From the NCBI RefSeq assembly GCF_040729435.1, contig NZ_CP160398.1, forward strand, positions 4,030,001 through 4,094,000: a DNA stretch of 64,000 bases. The letters run 5' to 3'. The stretch is from Pseudomonas sp. HOU2 (GTDB taxonomy: Bacteria; Pseudomonadota; Gammaproteobacteria; Pseudomonadales; Pseudomonadaceae). The position numbers and the translations under genes were made by a program. How positions within the stretch are numbered: the first letter of the stretch is position 1; each line of letters opens with the position of its first letter. The notes beneath the pieces were generated by a model, which saw only the letters and a list, made by a program, of their open reading frames with translations, searched no databases and was not told where the DNA came from. This document shows, piece by piece, positions 53,895 to 62,287 of this stretch.

Positions 53895-55138
53895 CTGAGC
53901 AAGGATCCACGTGCATGCAGAGTCGATTCAGGCCGCTATTAACACCTTTAGTCCGGGCCTTGATACTGATGGGACTGTCGATCAACGCCGCCATCGCGGC
54001 CACCGGCAATTGCTCGGCACTCGGCCGTATGCCGCCGGTGATCGAGATCGGCGAAGGCTTCCAGCAGGACATCCAGTCGCCGGTGGCGATCACCCGCGTG
54101 GCCATCGGCGACCCGAAAATCGCCGACGTGCACGACACCGGCAGCGCCTCGTTTCTACTCACCGGGGTGGCTCCCGGCGCCACCAGCCTGATGGTCTGGA
54201 CGTCGTGTTCCAGCGAGCCGCGCCAGAGCATGGTGTTCGTCAAGGGCAGTGCCACCGCCGCACTGACCAGCGCCAGCAGAATGCCTTCCGACGATCCGAC
54301 ACTGCCCTCGCAAGTGCAGACCGACATTCGTTTCGTCGAAGTCAGCCGCACCAAACTCAAGGAAGCCACCGCTTCGCTGATCGGCACCCGGGGCAATTTC
54401 CTGTTTGGTTCGCCCGGTACGTTGCCACCCATCGACGGCGTGCCGACGCCGAGACTGCCGGTGGATAACGGCTTGTTCAACTTTTCGTGGATCGGTGGCA
54501 AGACCATGGCGATCATCAACGCCCTGGAAACCAGCGGTTTCGCCTACACCCTTGCGCGCCCCAGCCTGGTGGCGCTGAGCGGGCAGAGCGCAAGCTTTCT
54601 GGCCGGTGGTGAAATCCCGATTCCGGTGCCTAGCGCCGGCAGCGACAACGTGTCGATCGAATACAAGGAGTTCGGTATCCGCCTGACCCTGACGCCGACT
54701 GTCATCAGCCACGACCGCATCGCGCTGAAAGTCGCACCGGAAGTCAGCGAACTGGATCTGAGTAACGCCGTGCAAATCGCCGGCACTACCGTGCCGGCCC
54801 TGACCATTCGCCGCACCGACACCAGCGTTTCGCTGGCCGACGGCGAAAGCTTCGTGATCAGCGGCCTGATCAGCACCACCAACACCTCGCAGGTGAACAA
54901 GTTTCCGGGGCTGGGCGATATCCCGGTGCTCGGCGCCTTCTTCAAAGGCTCGCAGATCAAGCGCGAAGAGCGTGAACTGCTGATGATCGTCACCCCGCAC
55001 CTGGTGCAGCCACTGGCGGCGGACGCGCAACTGCCGTCGTTGCCGGGGGAAAAACTGCGCAACTACGACCCGAATTTCTACCGCATGTTCTTCCTCGAAA
55101 ACGGCAACTTCGACAAACGCAGTGGGCTGTCCCAATGA
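53891..55138 (+). CDS. rcpA: Tad secretin RcpA/CpaC
   Basis: 415 residues. The outer-membrane channel through which the Flp pilus leaves. A signal sequence (LVRALILMGLSINAAIA) is followed by the N-terminal BON-like segment (SPVAITRVAIGDPKIADVHD) and the secretin core (GGEIPIPVPSAGSDNVSIEY, SLADGESFVISGLI and FPGLGDIPVLGAFFKGSQ). A start at ATG 53891 overlaps rcpC; ATG 53915 would give a tidier signal peptide. Confidence 0.94.
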   Translation: MTEQGSTCMQSRFRPLLTPLVRALILMGLSINAAIAATGNCSALGRMPPVIEIGEGFQQDIQSPVAITRVAIGDPKIADVHDTGSASFLLTGVAPGATSLMVWTSCSSEPRQSMVFVKGSATAALTSASRMPSDDPTLPSQVQTDIRFVEVSRTKLKEATASLIGTRGNFLFGSPGTLPPIDGVPTPRLPVDNGLFNFSWIGGKTMAIINALETSGFAYTLARPSLVALSGQSASFLAGGEIPIPVPSAGSDNVSIEYKEFGIRLTLTPTVISHDRIALKVAPEVSELDLSNAVQIAGTTVPALTIRRTDTSVSLADGESFVISGLISTTNTSQVNKFPGLGDIPVLGAFFKGSQIKREERELLMIVTPHLVQPLAADAQLPSLPGEKLRNYDPNFYRMFFLENGNFDKRSGLSQ

Positions 55139-56325
55139 ACCAGAACCTGAGCCAGACCTTTCTGGCGATCACCCGTAACAACACCGATCTGGAGTGGCTG
55201 CAAGGCGCACTCGCGCCGCTGGGCCAGGTGGTGAGCGCCGGGGCCGGGAGCCTGGACGAATTGCTGGCGCTGGTCGACGTCACCTTCGCCAGCCTGGTGT
55301 TCGTCGGCCTCGATCGCGAGCATGTGGTCGCGCAGAGTGCGTTGATCGAAGGTGCGCTGGAAGCCAAACCGATGCTCGCCATCGTTGCGCTCGGCGATGG
55401 CATGGACAACCAACTGGTGCTCAATGCCATGCGTGCCGGCGCCCGGGATTTCGTCGCCTACGGTTCGCGCGCCAGTGAAGTCGCCGGGCTGGTGCGGCGC
55501 TTGAACAAGCGCCTGCCACCGGTGGCGGCCAACACGCAGCTTGGCGGCCTTACGGTGTTGTACGGCACGCAGAGCTATTCGGATGGCGCGCTGCTGGCCA
55601 ACCATATGGCGCAGGTGGTGCAAAAGAGCGGACAGCAGACCTTGCTGCTGGATCTGGGCCTGCCGCGCGGTGACAGCCTGGCGCTGCTCGGGCTCGAGAG
55701 TTCGTTCCACTTCGGCGATGCCTTGCGTCACTTGCGCAGGCTCGACGCGACGCTGATCGACAGTGCCTTCACCAGCGCTGAAGCGGGTCTGCGGATTCTG
55801 GCGTATGCCGGCAGCGACGAGCCGCTGGAAAGCACCAGTGCCGCCGAGTTGTACATGTTGCTCAGCGCCTTGCGCCAACACTTCCAGCACATCGTCGTGA
55901 ACCTCACCGGGCAGTCCGACAGTGAAGCCTTGCGCACGTTTGTCAGCCACTGCGACAAGCTGATCTGGTACACCGATCAGAACGTGCTCAACTGTCGCCG
56001 CAACCTCGCTGTACTTAACTTGTGGCGCGAGAAGGGCATGAAGCTCGACCACGCGCGTTTGCTGGTGGACGGCTATCTGGGCAGCGTGGCCCCGGATGCT
56101 GAAACCCTGGGCAAAACCTTCAACCTCGAAGTGATCGCGGTATTGGCCGCCAATGCCGAAGTGCGCCTGAACGCCAAGAACCAGGGCGTCAGCCTGTTCG
56201 AACTGGCCCCGCGGGAAAAACTCACGCAAAGCCTGCGGGCTCTCGGCGAACGTCTGGCCAAGCGCTCGGAAGGCCTGGCCAAACCCAAGGTCACCTGGTT
56301 CGACCGCTTGCGAGGCACCTCATGA
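55135..56325 (+). CDS. tadZ: Pilus localisation protein TadZ/CpaE
   Basis: 396 residues. TadZ is a MinD/ParA-like protein that places the Tad apparatus at the pole. An atypical receiver-like N-terminus (about 1-130; VALGDGMDNQLVLNAMRAGA) precedes the ATPase-like domain. The P-loop position reads LYGTQSYSDGALLANHMA, with no Lys-Gly-Gly-x-Gly-Lys, so ATP binding is doubtful. LLLDLGLPRGDSLALLG marks the Walker B region. It overlaps both rcpA and tadA. Confidence 0.92.
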   Translation: MNQNLSQTFLAITRNNTDLEWLQGALAPLGQVVSAGAGSLDELLALVDVTFASLVFVGLDREHVVAQSALIEGALEAKPMLAIVALGDGMDNQLVLNAMRAGARDFVAYGSRASEVAGLVRRLNKRLPPVAANTQLGGLTVLYGTQSYSDGALLANHMAQVVQKSGQQTLLLDLGLPRGDSLALLGLESSFHFGDALRHLRRLDATLIDSAFTSAEAGLRILAYAGSDEPLESTSAAELYMLLSALRQHFQHIVVNLTGQSDSEALRTFVSHCDKLIWYTDQNVLNCRRNLAVLNLWREKGMKLDHARLLVDGYLGSVAPDAETLGKTFNLEVIAVLAANAEVRLNAKNQGVSLFELAPREKLTQSLRALGERLAKRSEGLAKPKVTWFDRLRGTS

Positions 56326-57590
56326 GCGCGGAAAAACTGTTCGGCGCGGTACACCACGGCGCGGTCGGCAATACCGATCACGAAGGCCTGAAACTGGTCC
56401 TGCACCGCTACATCATCGACGCCATCGAAGAGTCGGGGAAAAACCTGCTGGAGGGCTCGCGCCAGTTGCTGGCGCAGTTTGTCACCGACAAGGTCGCCGA
56501 ATACATCGCCCGCCTGCACCTGGCGATTTCCCGCTACGAGATGGAGCGCCTGGCCGAGGAAATCGTCGACGAACTTACCGGTTTCGGTCCGCTGGAAGTG
56601 CTGCTGCGCGATCAGTCAGTGACCGAGATTCTGGTCAACGGCCCGCACCGGGTATTCATCGAACGCGATGGCGTGCTGCATCAAAGTGACCTGCGTTTTA
56701 TCGACGCGCATCACGTCGAGCGGGTCATGCAACGGATTCTCGCACCACTCGGACGGCGCCTCGACGAGTCTTCACCGATGGTCGATGCGCGCCTGCCGGA
56801 CGGCAGCCGGGTCAACGCGATCATCCCGCCAATCGCCCTCGACGGCCCCTGCCTGTCGATTCGAAAGTTCCGCAAGGACATGCTCAAGAGCAGTGACCTG
56901 ATGGCGATGCAGACCATCGATCTGGCGATTTTCGAGTTCCTCCAGGAGGCGGTGGGCAAGCGTTGCAACGTGCTGATCAGCGGCGGTACCGGCACCGGCA
57001 AGACCACGTTGCTGAACATCCTCAGCCAATTGATCAACCCCCACGAACGTCTGGTGACCATCGAAGATGTCGCCGAATTGCAGCTCGGCCACCCGCACGT
57101 CGTGCGCCTGGAAACCCGCCCGCCGAACGCCGAGGGCCACGGTGAAGTCAAGGCCAGCGACCTGATCCGCAACGCCCTGCGCATGCGCCCCGACCGAATC
57201 ATTCTCGGCGAGATCCGAGGCGTTGAAGTGGTCGATGTGCTGACCGCGATGAACACCGGTCACGACGGCTCGATGAGCACCGTGCACGCCAACAATGCCC
57301 AGGATGCGTTGTTGCGGCTGGAGACGCTGGTGGGGCTGACCGGTCGCTCGATCGCCGAGCGCACCTTGCGCCAGATGATCTGCGCGGCGCTCGACGTGAT
57401 CATTCAGCTGACCCGCATGCCCGACGGCCGCCGCTGTGTCAGCGAGGTGGTGGAAGTGGTCGGCATCCGCGAAGACGTCTACGTCACCAACACCTTGTTT
57501 CGCCTTGATCGGCGTACCGGTTTCGGCTTCCTGCGCGAAGCGGTCAATCCGGCGGGCGACAAGTTGCGCCACGAGACCCACCTGGGCTGA
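56322..57590 (+). CDS. tadA: Tad pilus ATPase TadA/CpaF
   Basis: 422 residues. The hexameric secretion ATPase that powers Flp pilus assembly. The N-terminal domain (FGPLEVLLRDQSVTEILVNG) precedes the RecA-like core with Walker A GGTGTGKTT (221-229, Lys227), the Asp box (LVTIEDVAELQLGHPHVVRL), Walker B (RMRPDRIILGEIRGVEVVD) and the His box (NTGHDGSMSTVHANNAQDAL). All key residues are present. Confidence 0.96.
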   Translation: MSAEKLFGAVHHGAVGNTDHEGLKLVLHRYIIDAIEESGKNLLEGSRQLLAQFVTDKVAEYIARLHLAISRYEMERLAEEIVDELTGFGPLEVLLRDQSVTEILVNGPHRVFIERDGVLHQSDLRFIDAHHVERVMQRILAPLGRRLDESSPMVDARLPDGSRVNAIIPPIALDGPCLSIRKFRKDMLKSSDLMAMQTIDLAIFEFLQEAVGKRCNVLISGGTGTGKTTLLNILSQLINPHERLVTIEDVAELQLGHPHVVRLETRPPNAEGHGEVKASDLIRNALRMRPDRIILGEIRGVEVVDVLTAMNTGHDGSMSTVHANNAQDALLRLETLVGLTGRSIAERTLRQMICAALDVIIQLTRMPDGRRCVSEVVEVVGIREDVYVTNTLFRLDRRTGFGFLREAVNPAGDKLRHETHLG

Positions 57591-57608
57591 CCGCATGGGA
57601 CTTGCATC

Positions 57609-58493
57609 ATGATCGGACCGGCCATTCTCATCCTCCTGTGCCTGATCCTGCTCGGGCTGTCGATCTGGCTGTTCGTGCACGGCATCCACAAGACCAACAA
57701 CGAACGGGTGCTCAATCGCCTCGCGGCGGGGCAGCCGCAACTGGTCGCACAGAAACCGGCCTGGGTCGGGCTTGAACGGATGTTTTTGCGCGCGGGGCTT
57801 GGCCGTCCCACCGAACGTTTCGGGCTGTGGATGACCCTGTGGGGCGTGGCGATTGCCCTCGGTTATCTATTGGCAGACTGGATCGGTTTGCTGGCGATGC
57901 TGCTGGCGCCGCCGCTGATCCTGCGCCTGTACATTTCCTGGCTGTACCACCGGCGGATCAAACGCATGATCGAGCAGTTGCCGCAACTGCTCGACTACAC
58001 CGTACGCAGTCTCAAGTCCGGCCGCACCTTGAGCGACGCGGTCATGGGCGGCATCGAATCGAGCGAGGATCCGCTGAAAAAAGCCATGGGCCGGGTGCAG
58101 CGCAACGTGCAACTGGGGGTCAATCTGCCGGATGCGGTCAGCGATTTCGCCGAACTCTACGAACAGGACGAATTGCGCATGTTCGCCCTCGGCCTCAAGG
58201 TCAACCATCGCTACGGCGGCAACGCCAGCGAACTGCTGGAGAACCTGATCAAGCTGATTCGCGAGCGTGACCAGGGCGCCCGGCAACTGCGCGCACTGAC
58301 TGGCGAAACACGCATGACCGCGTGGGTGCTGGGTTCGCTGCCGGTGATTCTGGTGAGTTACTTCATGCTGACCAACCCCGGCTACATGCTCGGCATGTGG
58401 CACGACTCCGGTGGTCGGACCATGTTGATCATCGCCGTGGTGTTGCAAGTGACCGGTTGCCTGGCGCTGTGGCGCATGTTGCGGAGTATTTGA
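57609..58493 (+). CDS. tadB: Tad inner-membrane platform protein TadB
   Basis: 294 residues. A GspF-type membrane protein that forms the assembly platform with TadC. Hydrophobic segments at the start (AILILLCLILLGLSIWLFV), middle (AIALGYLLADWIGLLAMLL) and end flank the T2SSF domain (QLPQLLDYTVRSLKSGRTLS, MGRVQRNVQLGVNLPDAVSD). ATG 57609 lies 18 bases after the tadA stop. Confidence 0.94.
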   Translation: MIGPAILILLCLILLGLSIWLFVHGIHKTNNERVLNRLAAGQPQLVAQKPAWVGLERMFLRAGLGRPTERFGLWMTLWGVAIALGYLLADWIGLLAMLLAPPLILRLYISWLYHRRIKRMIEQLPQLLDYTVRSLKSGRTLSDAVMGGIESSEDPLKKAMGRVQRNVQLGVNLPDAVSDFAELYEQDELRMFALGLKVNHRYGGNASELLENLIKLIRERDQGARQLRALTGETRMTAWVLGSLPVILVSYFMLTNPGYMLGMWHDSGGRTMLIIAVVLQVTGCLALWRMLRSI

Positions 58494-58494
58494 A

Positions 58495-59379
58495 ATGGTC
58501 TATCTCGCCGCTCTGATGCTGCTGCTCGGCGCGCTGTTGCTGGTGGTCAATCACCTGCTGACGGAGCGGCGCCGGGTGCGCCAGGTCAACCAGCGGTTGC
58601 AGGGGCATCTGGTGCGCGAGAACCGTTTTGGTAACTGGCTGCGTGCTCTGGGCAACAGCAGGTTCGGCCAGCGCTCAGTGAGCATCGACAGCGAAACCCA
58701 GACCCTGCTCAGTCGCCTCGGCTGGCGCCGCGCCAGTGAGCGCTCGCTGTTCGCCGCCTGCCAGATCGGCACGCCGCTGCTGGCGTTGGGGCTGGCGATC
58801 TTTTTGCAGGAAGTGTTTTTTCCGCACGCCGCCAACCGCTGGATCGTCCCGATGCTCGCCACCGGTGCCGGTTACCTGTTGCCAAAGCGCTTGCTGGCTT
58901 ACGCCGCCGGGCGCCGGCAGAAAACCATCGCCGTGGAAATATCCACGTTCATCCCGCTGCTGCGCATCCTCTTCGAGTCGGGCATGGCGGTCGAACAAGC
59001 CTTGCGTGTGCTCAGCACCGAGGGGCAAAAACTGCTGCCGGAACTGACTCGCGAACTGCGCCTGATTCTGGCCCGGGTCGACTCGGGCCTGGAGTTGGGG
59101 CTGGAACTGAACAAAGCCTCGGTGATGCTCGCGGTCGATGAGTTCACCGACACCTGCGTGATCCTGCAGCAATTGATTCAGCAGGGCGGCGGAGCGATGA
59201 AATCGCTGCTCGCGCTCAAGCAATTGCTCGACGACCGCCGCCTGACCCGACTGCAGGAATACATCTCGAAGATGTCGGCGAAGATGTCGGTGGTGATGAT
59301 GCTGTTTCTGTTTCCTGCCTTGCTGATCGTACTGGCCGGCCCGGGGTTCACCGCGATTACCCGGGCATTTGCAAACTGA
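58495..59379 (+). CDS. tadC: Tad inner-membrane platform protein TadC
   Basis: 294 residues, the second GspF-type platform protein. T2SSF motifs: EISTFIPLLRILFESGMAVE, EQALRVLSTEGQKLLPELTR, LELGLELNKASVMLAVDEFT; hydrophobic ends (MLLLGALLLVVNHLL; VVMMLFLFPALLIVLAGPG). It starts one base after the tadB stop. The gene order tadABC is the standard one. Confidence 0.94.
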   Translation: MVYLAALMLLLGALLLVVNHLLTERRRVRQVNQRLQGHLVRENRFGNWLRALGNSRFGQRSVSIDSETQTLLSRLGWRRASERSLFAACQIGTPLLALGLAIFLQEVFFPHAANRWIVPMLATGAGYLLPKRLLAYAAGRRQKTIAVEISTFIPLLRILFESGMAVEQALRVLSTEGQKLLPELTRELRLILARVDSGLELGLELNKASVMLAVDEFTDTCVILQQLIQQGGGAMKSLLALKQLLDDRRLTRLQEYISKMSAKMSVVMMLFLFPALLIVLAGPGFTAITRAFAN

Positions 59380-59402
59380 CGTTGGCTCATGGAGAGCGTT
59401 TG

Positions 59403-60125
59403 ATGAAAGCACTGATTGTCTTGGCAAGTCTGTTGTTGCTCGGTGGTTGCGCCACCGACGGTCAGGCGCCGTGGTCGGCGATGCTCGCACCGACCAGTTG
59501 CAGCAAGCTCGATTCCGAACAGGAACTGGCGTTGAACCTGGCGGACGATCTGGCCAACGACGGCAAGCTGCACGCCAGCCTGGCCAACCTGCAGAGCCTG
59601 CCCGATAAACTGGTCGAGGTACGCCTGCGCAAGGCCAGGGTTTACCGCTTGCTCGGGCGCAGTGAAGCCGAGCCGCTGTATCGCGGATTGCTCGGCACCT
59701 GCCTGACGGCGGACGCCGAACATGGCCTGGGCCAGATCTACGCCGCCCGTGGCGACAACGGCCAGGCCCAGGCGCACTTGCAGCGCGCGGTACGTCTGGC
59801 GCCGACCAATGAAAAAATCCGCAATGACCTGGGCGTGGTCTACCTCAACCAGTTGCGTCTTGAGGACGCACGCTTCGAATTCCTTACCGCTATTGAGCTC
59901 AAGCAGAACGATCAACTGGCCACGCTGAATCTGGTGAGTTTGCTGCTGTATCAGAACAACTGGCAGCAAGCCGCCGAAATCGTCAGCCGCGCGCACCTGA
60001 CGCCGGAGCAGTTCGCCGACGCCCAGGCCCGCGCGGAAAAACTCAAGGTACCGACCAAGGCTACGCCACCCGCCGGCAATCAGGTGGCGGTGGTGGCGGA
60101 CCCGCAACCGTCGACGCTCAAGTGA
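59403..60125 (+). CDS. tadD: TPR lipoprotein TadD
   Basis: 240 residues. TadD is an outer-membrane lipoprotein that helps the secretin assemble. Lipobox at LLLLGGCATDG. Tetratricopeptide-like helices follow (AEHGLGQIYAARGDNGQAQA, NEKIRNDLGVVYLNQLRLED, then LVSLLLYQNNWQQAAEI). ATG 59403 follows GGAGAG; the open frame begins at 59382 without a better site. Confidence 0.92.
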   Translation: MKALIVLASLLLLGGCATDGQAPWSAMLAPTSCSKLDSEQELALNLADDLANDGKLHASLANLQSLPDKLVEVRLRKARVYRLLGRSEAEPLYRGLLGTCLTADAEHGLGQIYAARGDNGQAQAHLQRAVRLAPTNEKIRNDLGVVYLNQLRLEDARFEFLTAIELKQNDQLATLNLVSLLLYQNNWQQAAEIVSRAHLTPEQFADAQARAEKLKVPTKATPPAGNQVAVVADPQPSTLK

Positions 60126-60142
60126 CATCCAGGGAGATTGCC

Positions 60143-60415
60143 ATGAACACCTTGTACCGTGTGTGCTGCCTGACCCTGCTCAGCCTGCCGATTGCGGCCC
60201 AGGCGATCGACGCCGGCCCGGCCTCGGCGCAGCAACAGGAAACCGAAGGCTGGCTGGTGCTGCAAAGCCGCAACCAGGCCGCCTCGACCAAGCCGCAAAC
60301 CGCCACGGCGGCGGAGCGCGAACAGGCGATGCAGCGCTGGTTGAAAAAGTACAAATACGAGATTCCGGATTTCTACGACCCGGATGCGGGTGGCAAGATC
60401 GAGACCAAGAACTAG
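60143..60415 (+). CDS. DUF3613 small exported protein of the Tad operon
   Basis: 90 residues. A signal peptide (MNTLYRVCCLTLLSLPIAAQ, cut near AQA) and a short conserved part (EGWLVLQSRNQAAS, then REQAMQRWLKKYKYEIPDFY). Function unknown. It is 17 bases after tadD with AGGGAGA before its ATG, thus last in the operon; the P. aeruginosa locus has a similar small gene in this place. Confidence 0.88.
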   Translation: MNTLYRVCCLTLLSLPIAAQAIDAGPASAQQQETEGWLVLQSRNQAASTKPQTATAAEREQAMQRWLKKYKYEIPDFYDPDAGGKIETKN

Positions 60416-60434
60416 GCCGATGGCGTGGCTCAAA

Positions 60435-60474
60435 CCAGTCCTCTATCGCCGACAAGCCGGCGATAGCGGACTGG
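60435..60474. terminator. Palindrome between the Tad operon and the FhaC-like gene
   Basis: CCAGTCC...CTATCGCC is faced by GGCGATAG...GGACTGG (60435-60474), one mismatch per arm. It lies 19 bases after the DUF3613 stop and nine before the end of the convergent gene. No T run on either strand. Confidence 0.6.
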
Positions 60475-60482
60475 CTGAAGGC

Positions 60483-62153
60483 CTACAACTGATAGCTGAA
60501 ACTGATGCTGTAACGCGCCCGCCGATTGAACGTATCCAGCGCTTCATCCGACATCGGCTTGGCGGCCTCCAACGCAATGTTGTAGTACTTGGCATCGCCA
60601 AAACGCAGGCCTACGGCTGCCGATGACAGGTCATTGCTCTGCACCGCCAGCTTGTTGAACCAGGTTTTCGAACGGTCCAGCACCACGTAGGGTTGCAGGA
60701 TGCGCACCCAGTTGCCGTCGCGATTGAAGCTGTAGTTGACCTCATAAGCCGCGCCCCAGCCCTTGTCGCCCGACGCCTGATCGTCCGGGTAGCCACGGCC
60801 GAAATTCTGCCCGCCGAACACCGCACGTTCACTGTCGGGCAGGGTGTCATCACTCCAGTACAGCGCGGCCGACAGTACGCCCTGCCAGTTGTCGAAAAAC
60901 TTGTCGCTCTGTACGCCGGAGAGACGCAGGCGCAGGAAGTTCAGGTCCAGCGCCGGGTTGTTGGAATGCGCGCCCATGCTGTCGAGGCCTTGATACACGC
61001 CACCACTGAGAATCCGCAGCTGCCGGGCATCGGTCTTGCGCCAGTCGCCTTCGAATGCGAGGGCGCGCACGTTGGTGCGCTCTTCGATGCTGATCGGGTA
61101 GCCGACCACGTTGTAGCGGTTTTTGTCATCCACTGCATAGAGCCGCGCTCCCGCGTTAAGCAGCTCGTTGGAGGCGGCAATGAACGGGTGGCTGACGCCG
61201 ATCGAGTAGCGGTCATCTTCCTTGTGCGGCTTGAGTTCAAAGCCATCGCTGGTCAGCACATTGGTGCCCGGATCCGCGCGATAGCGTGAGGCGAACAGGC
61301 TCAGTTGCGTGCCTTCGCTGTTGAGGAACTGGTTGTAGTCCACACGGTAGTAATGCTCATGATCGTCCCCCGGCGGAAACAGCCCGCTGAGGGTCAACTG
61401 TTCGCCCATGGCGGTCTGCGAATTACTGCTGACCCCCAGCAAAGCCTGGGTGCCATTGCGGTTGTCTTCAGTGGTGCTCATGGTGCTGGTGAACGGTTTG
61501 CGACTGGCCTGGGCCACCAGTGTTGTTGCGCCGTCGGTGGTGCCGGGCGGCGGCACTTGCGCCTGGATGGTCACCCCGGGAATGCGGGTCATCAGGGTGG
61601 TGTAGCGTTCGAAGGTTTTGCGAGTCAGCGGGCGTTCGGCCTGGATTTTTGCCGCCAGCTCGTCGAGCAGGCCTTTGACTCGGCCGACATCGCCTTGCAC
61701 CTGCACGTCGCGCACATAACCCTCGACCAGCACCACTCGGGCTACGCCGTCGTCGAAACGTTGTTGCGGCAGGAAAGCGTAGGACAGCAGATAGCCGTCC
61801 TTCTGGTAGCGTCGAGTGATGTCGCGGGTGGCTTCGATCAGCTCGGCAAGGCTGGTCTGGTGGCCGATGAGAGGTTTGTAGACTTCGGCCAGTTCGTTGA
61901 GCGGGTAGATCGTGCCGCCCTCGATCTGCACGGTTTTCAGATTGACTTTGGTGTCCATCAACAGCGGCTGCGCCGTGGCCGCGCCGGGGTCGGGGACTTG
62001 CAGAGGCGTGGCCGCGGGGCGATAGGCATCTGCCGGCAGGTTCGGCACGGGCAGGTTGCGGGTGGTTTCGTTGCTGTTGAGAAAGCTGGGCAGGGTGTCG
62101 GCGAGGGCGGCGGAACTGATACTGAGGAACAGCAGGGATGCCATTACGCGCAT
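60483..62153 (-). CDS. ShlB/FhaC-type two-partner secretion transporter
   Basis: 556 residues. Outer-membrane pore of two-partner secretion. Signal peptide MRVMASLLFLSISSAALA; a proline-rich linker; POTRA domains (VNLKTVQIEGGTIYPLNELA; GYLLSYAFLPQQRFDDGVAR); then the 16-strand barrel, with GGQNFGRGYPDDQASGDKG corresponding to the L6 VRGY loop and a closing aromatic strand ending SFSYQL. ATG 62153 has GGAG six bases upstream; the frame is open further. No exoprotein with a TPS domain is visible; the upstream gene is a lipoprotein of a different kind. Confidence 0.9.
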   Translation of the reverse strand: MRVMASLLFLSISSAALADTLPSFLNSNETTRNLPVPNLPADAYRPAATPLQVPDPGAATAQPLLMDTKVNLKTVQIEGGTIYPLNELAEVYKPLIGHQTSLAELIEATRDITRRYQKDGYLLSYAFLPQQRFDDGVARVVLVEGYVRDVQVQGDVGRVKGLLDELAAKIQAERPLTRKTFERYTTLMTRIPGVTIQAQVPPPGTTDGATTLVAQASRKPFTSTMSTTEDNRNGTQALLGVSSNSQTAMGEQLTLSGLFPPGDDHEHYYRVDYNQFLNSEGTQLSLFASRYRADPGTNVLTSDGFELKPHKEDDRYSIGVSHPFIAASNELLNAGARLYAVDDKNRYNVVGYPISIEERTNVRALAFEGDWRKTDARQLRILSGGVYQGLDSMGAHSNNPALDLNFLRLRLSGVQSDKFFDNWQGVLSAALYWSDDTLPDSERAVFGGQNFGRGYPDDQASGDKGWGAAYEVNYSFNRDGNWVRILQPYVVLDRSKTWFNKLAVQSNDLSSAAVGLRFGDAKYYNIALEAAKPMSDEALDTFNRRARYSISFSYQL

Positions 62154-62201
62154 AGGACACTCCATGGTCAGATCACAGCGCTGAGTTAAATTTTTCCTAA
62201 G

Positions 62202-62233
62202 AAAAAAGCGGAAGACTCGTGGGAATCTTCCGC
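62202..62233 (-). terminator. Terminator of the repetitive lipoprotein gene
   Basis: On the minus strand GCGGAAGA pairs with TCTTCCGC (62226-62233 and 62208-62215), followed by six T. It separates this gene from the FhaC-like gene downstream, which therefore needs its own promoter or readthrough. Confidence 0.85.
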
Positions 62234-62287
62234 CCTCAACCAAGCGTAGGCGCTGTAGGTGAGGCCGTCGAATCGGCCAGGTGCAAT

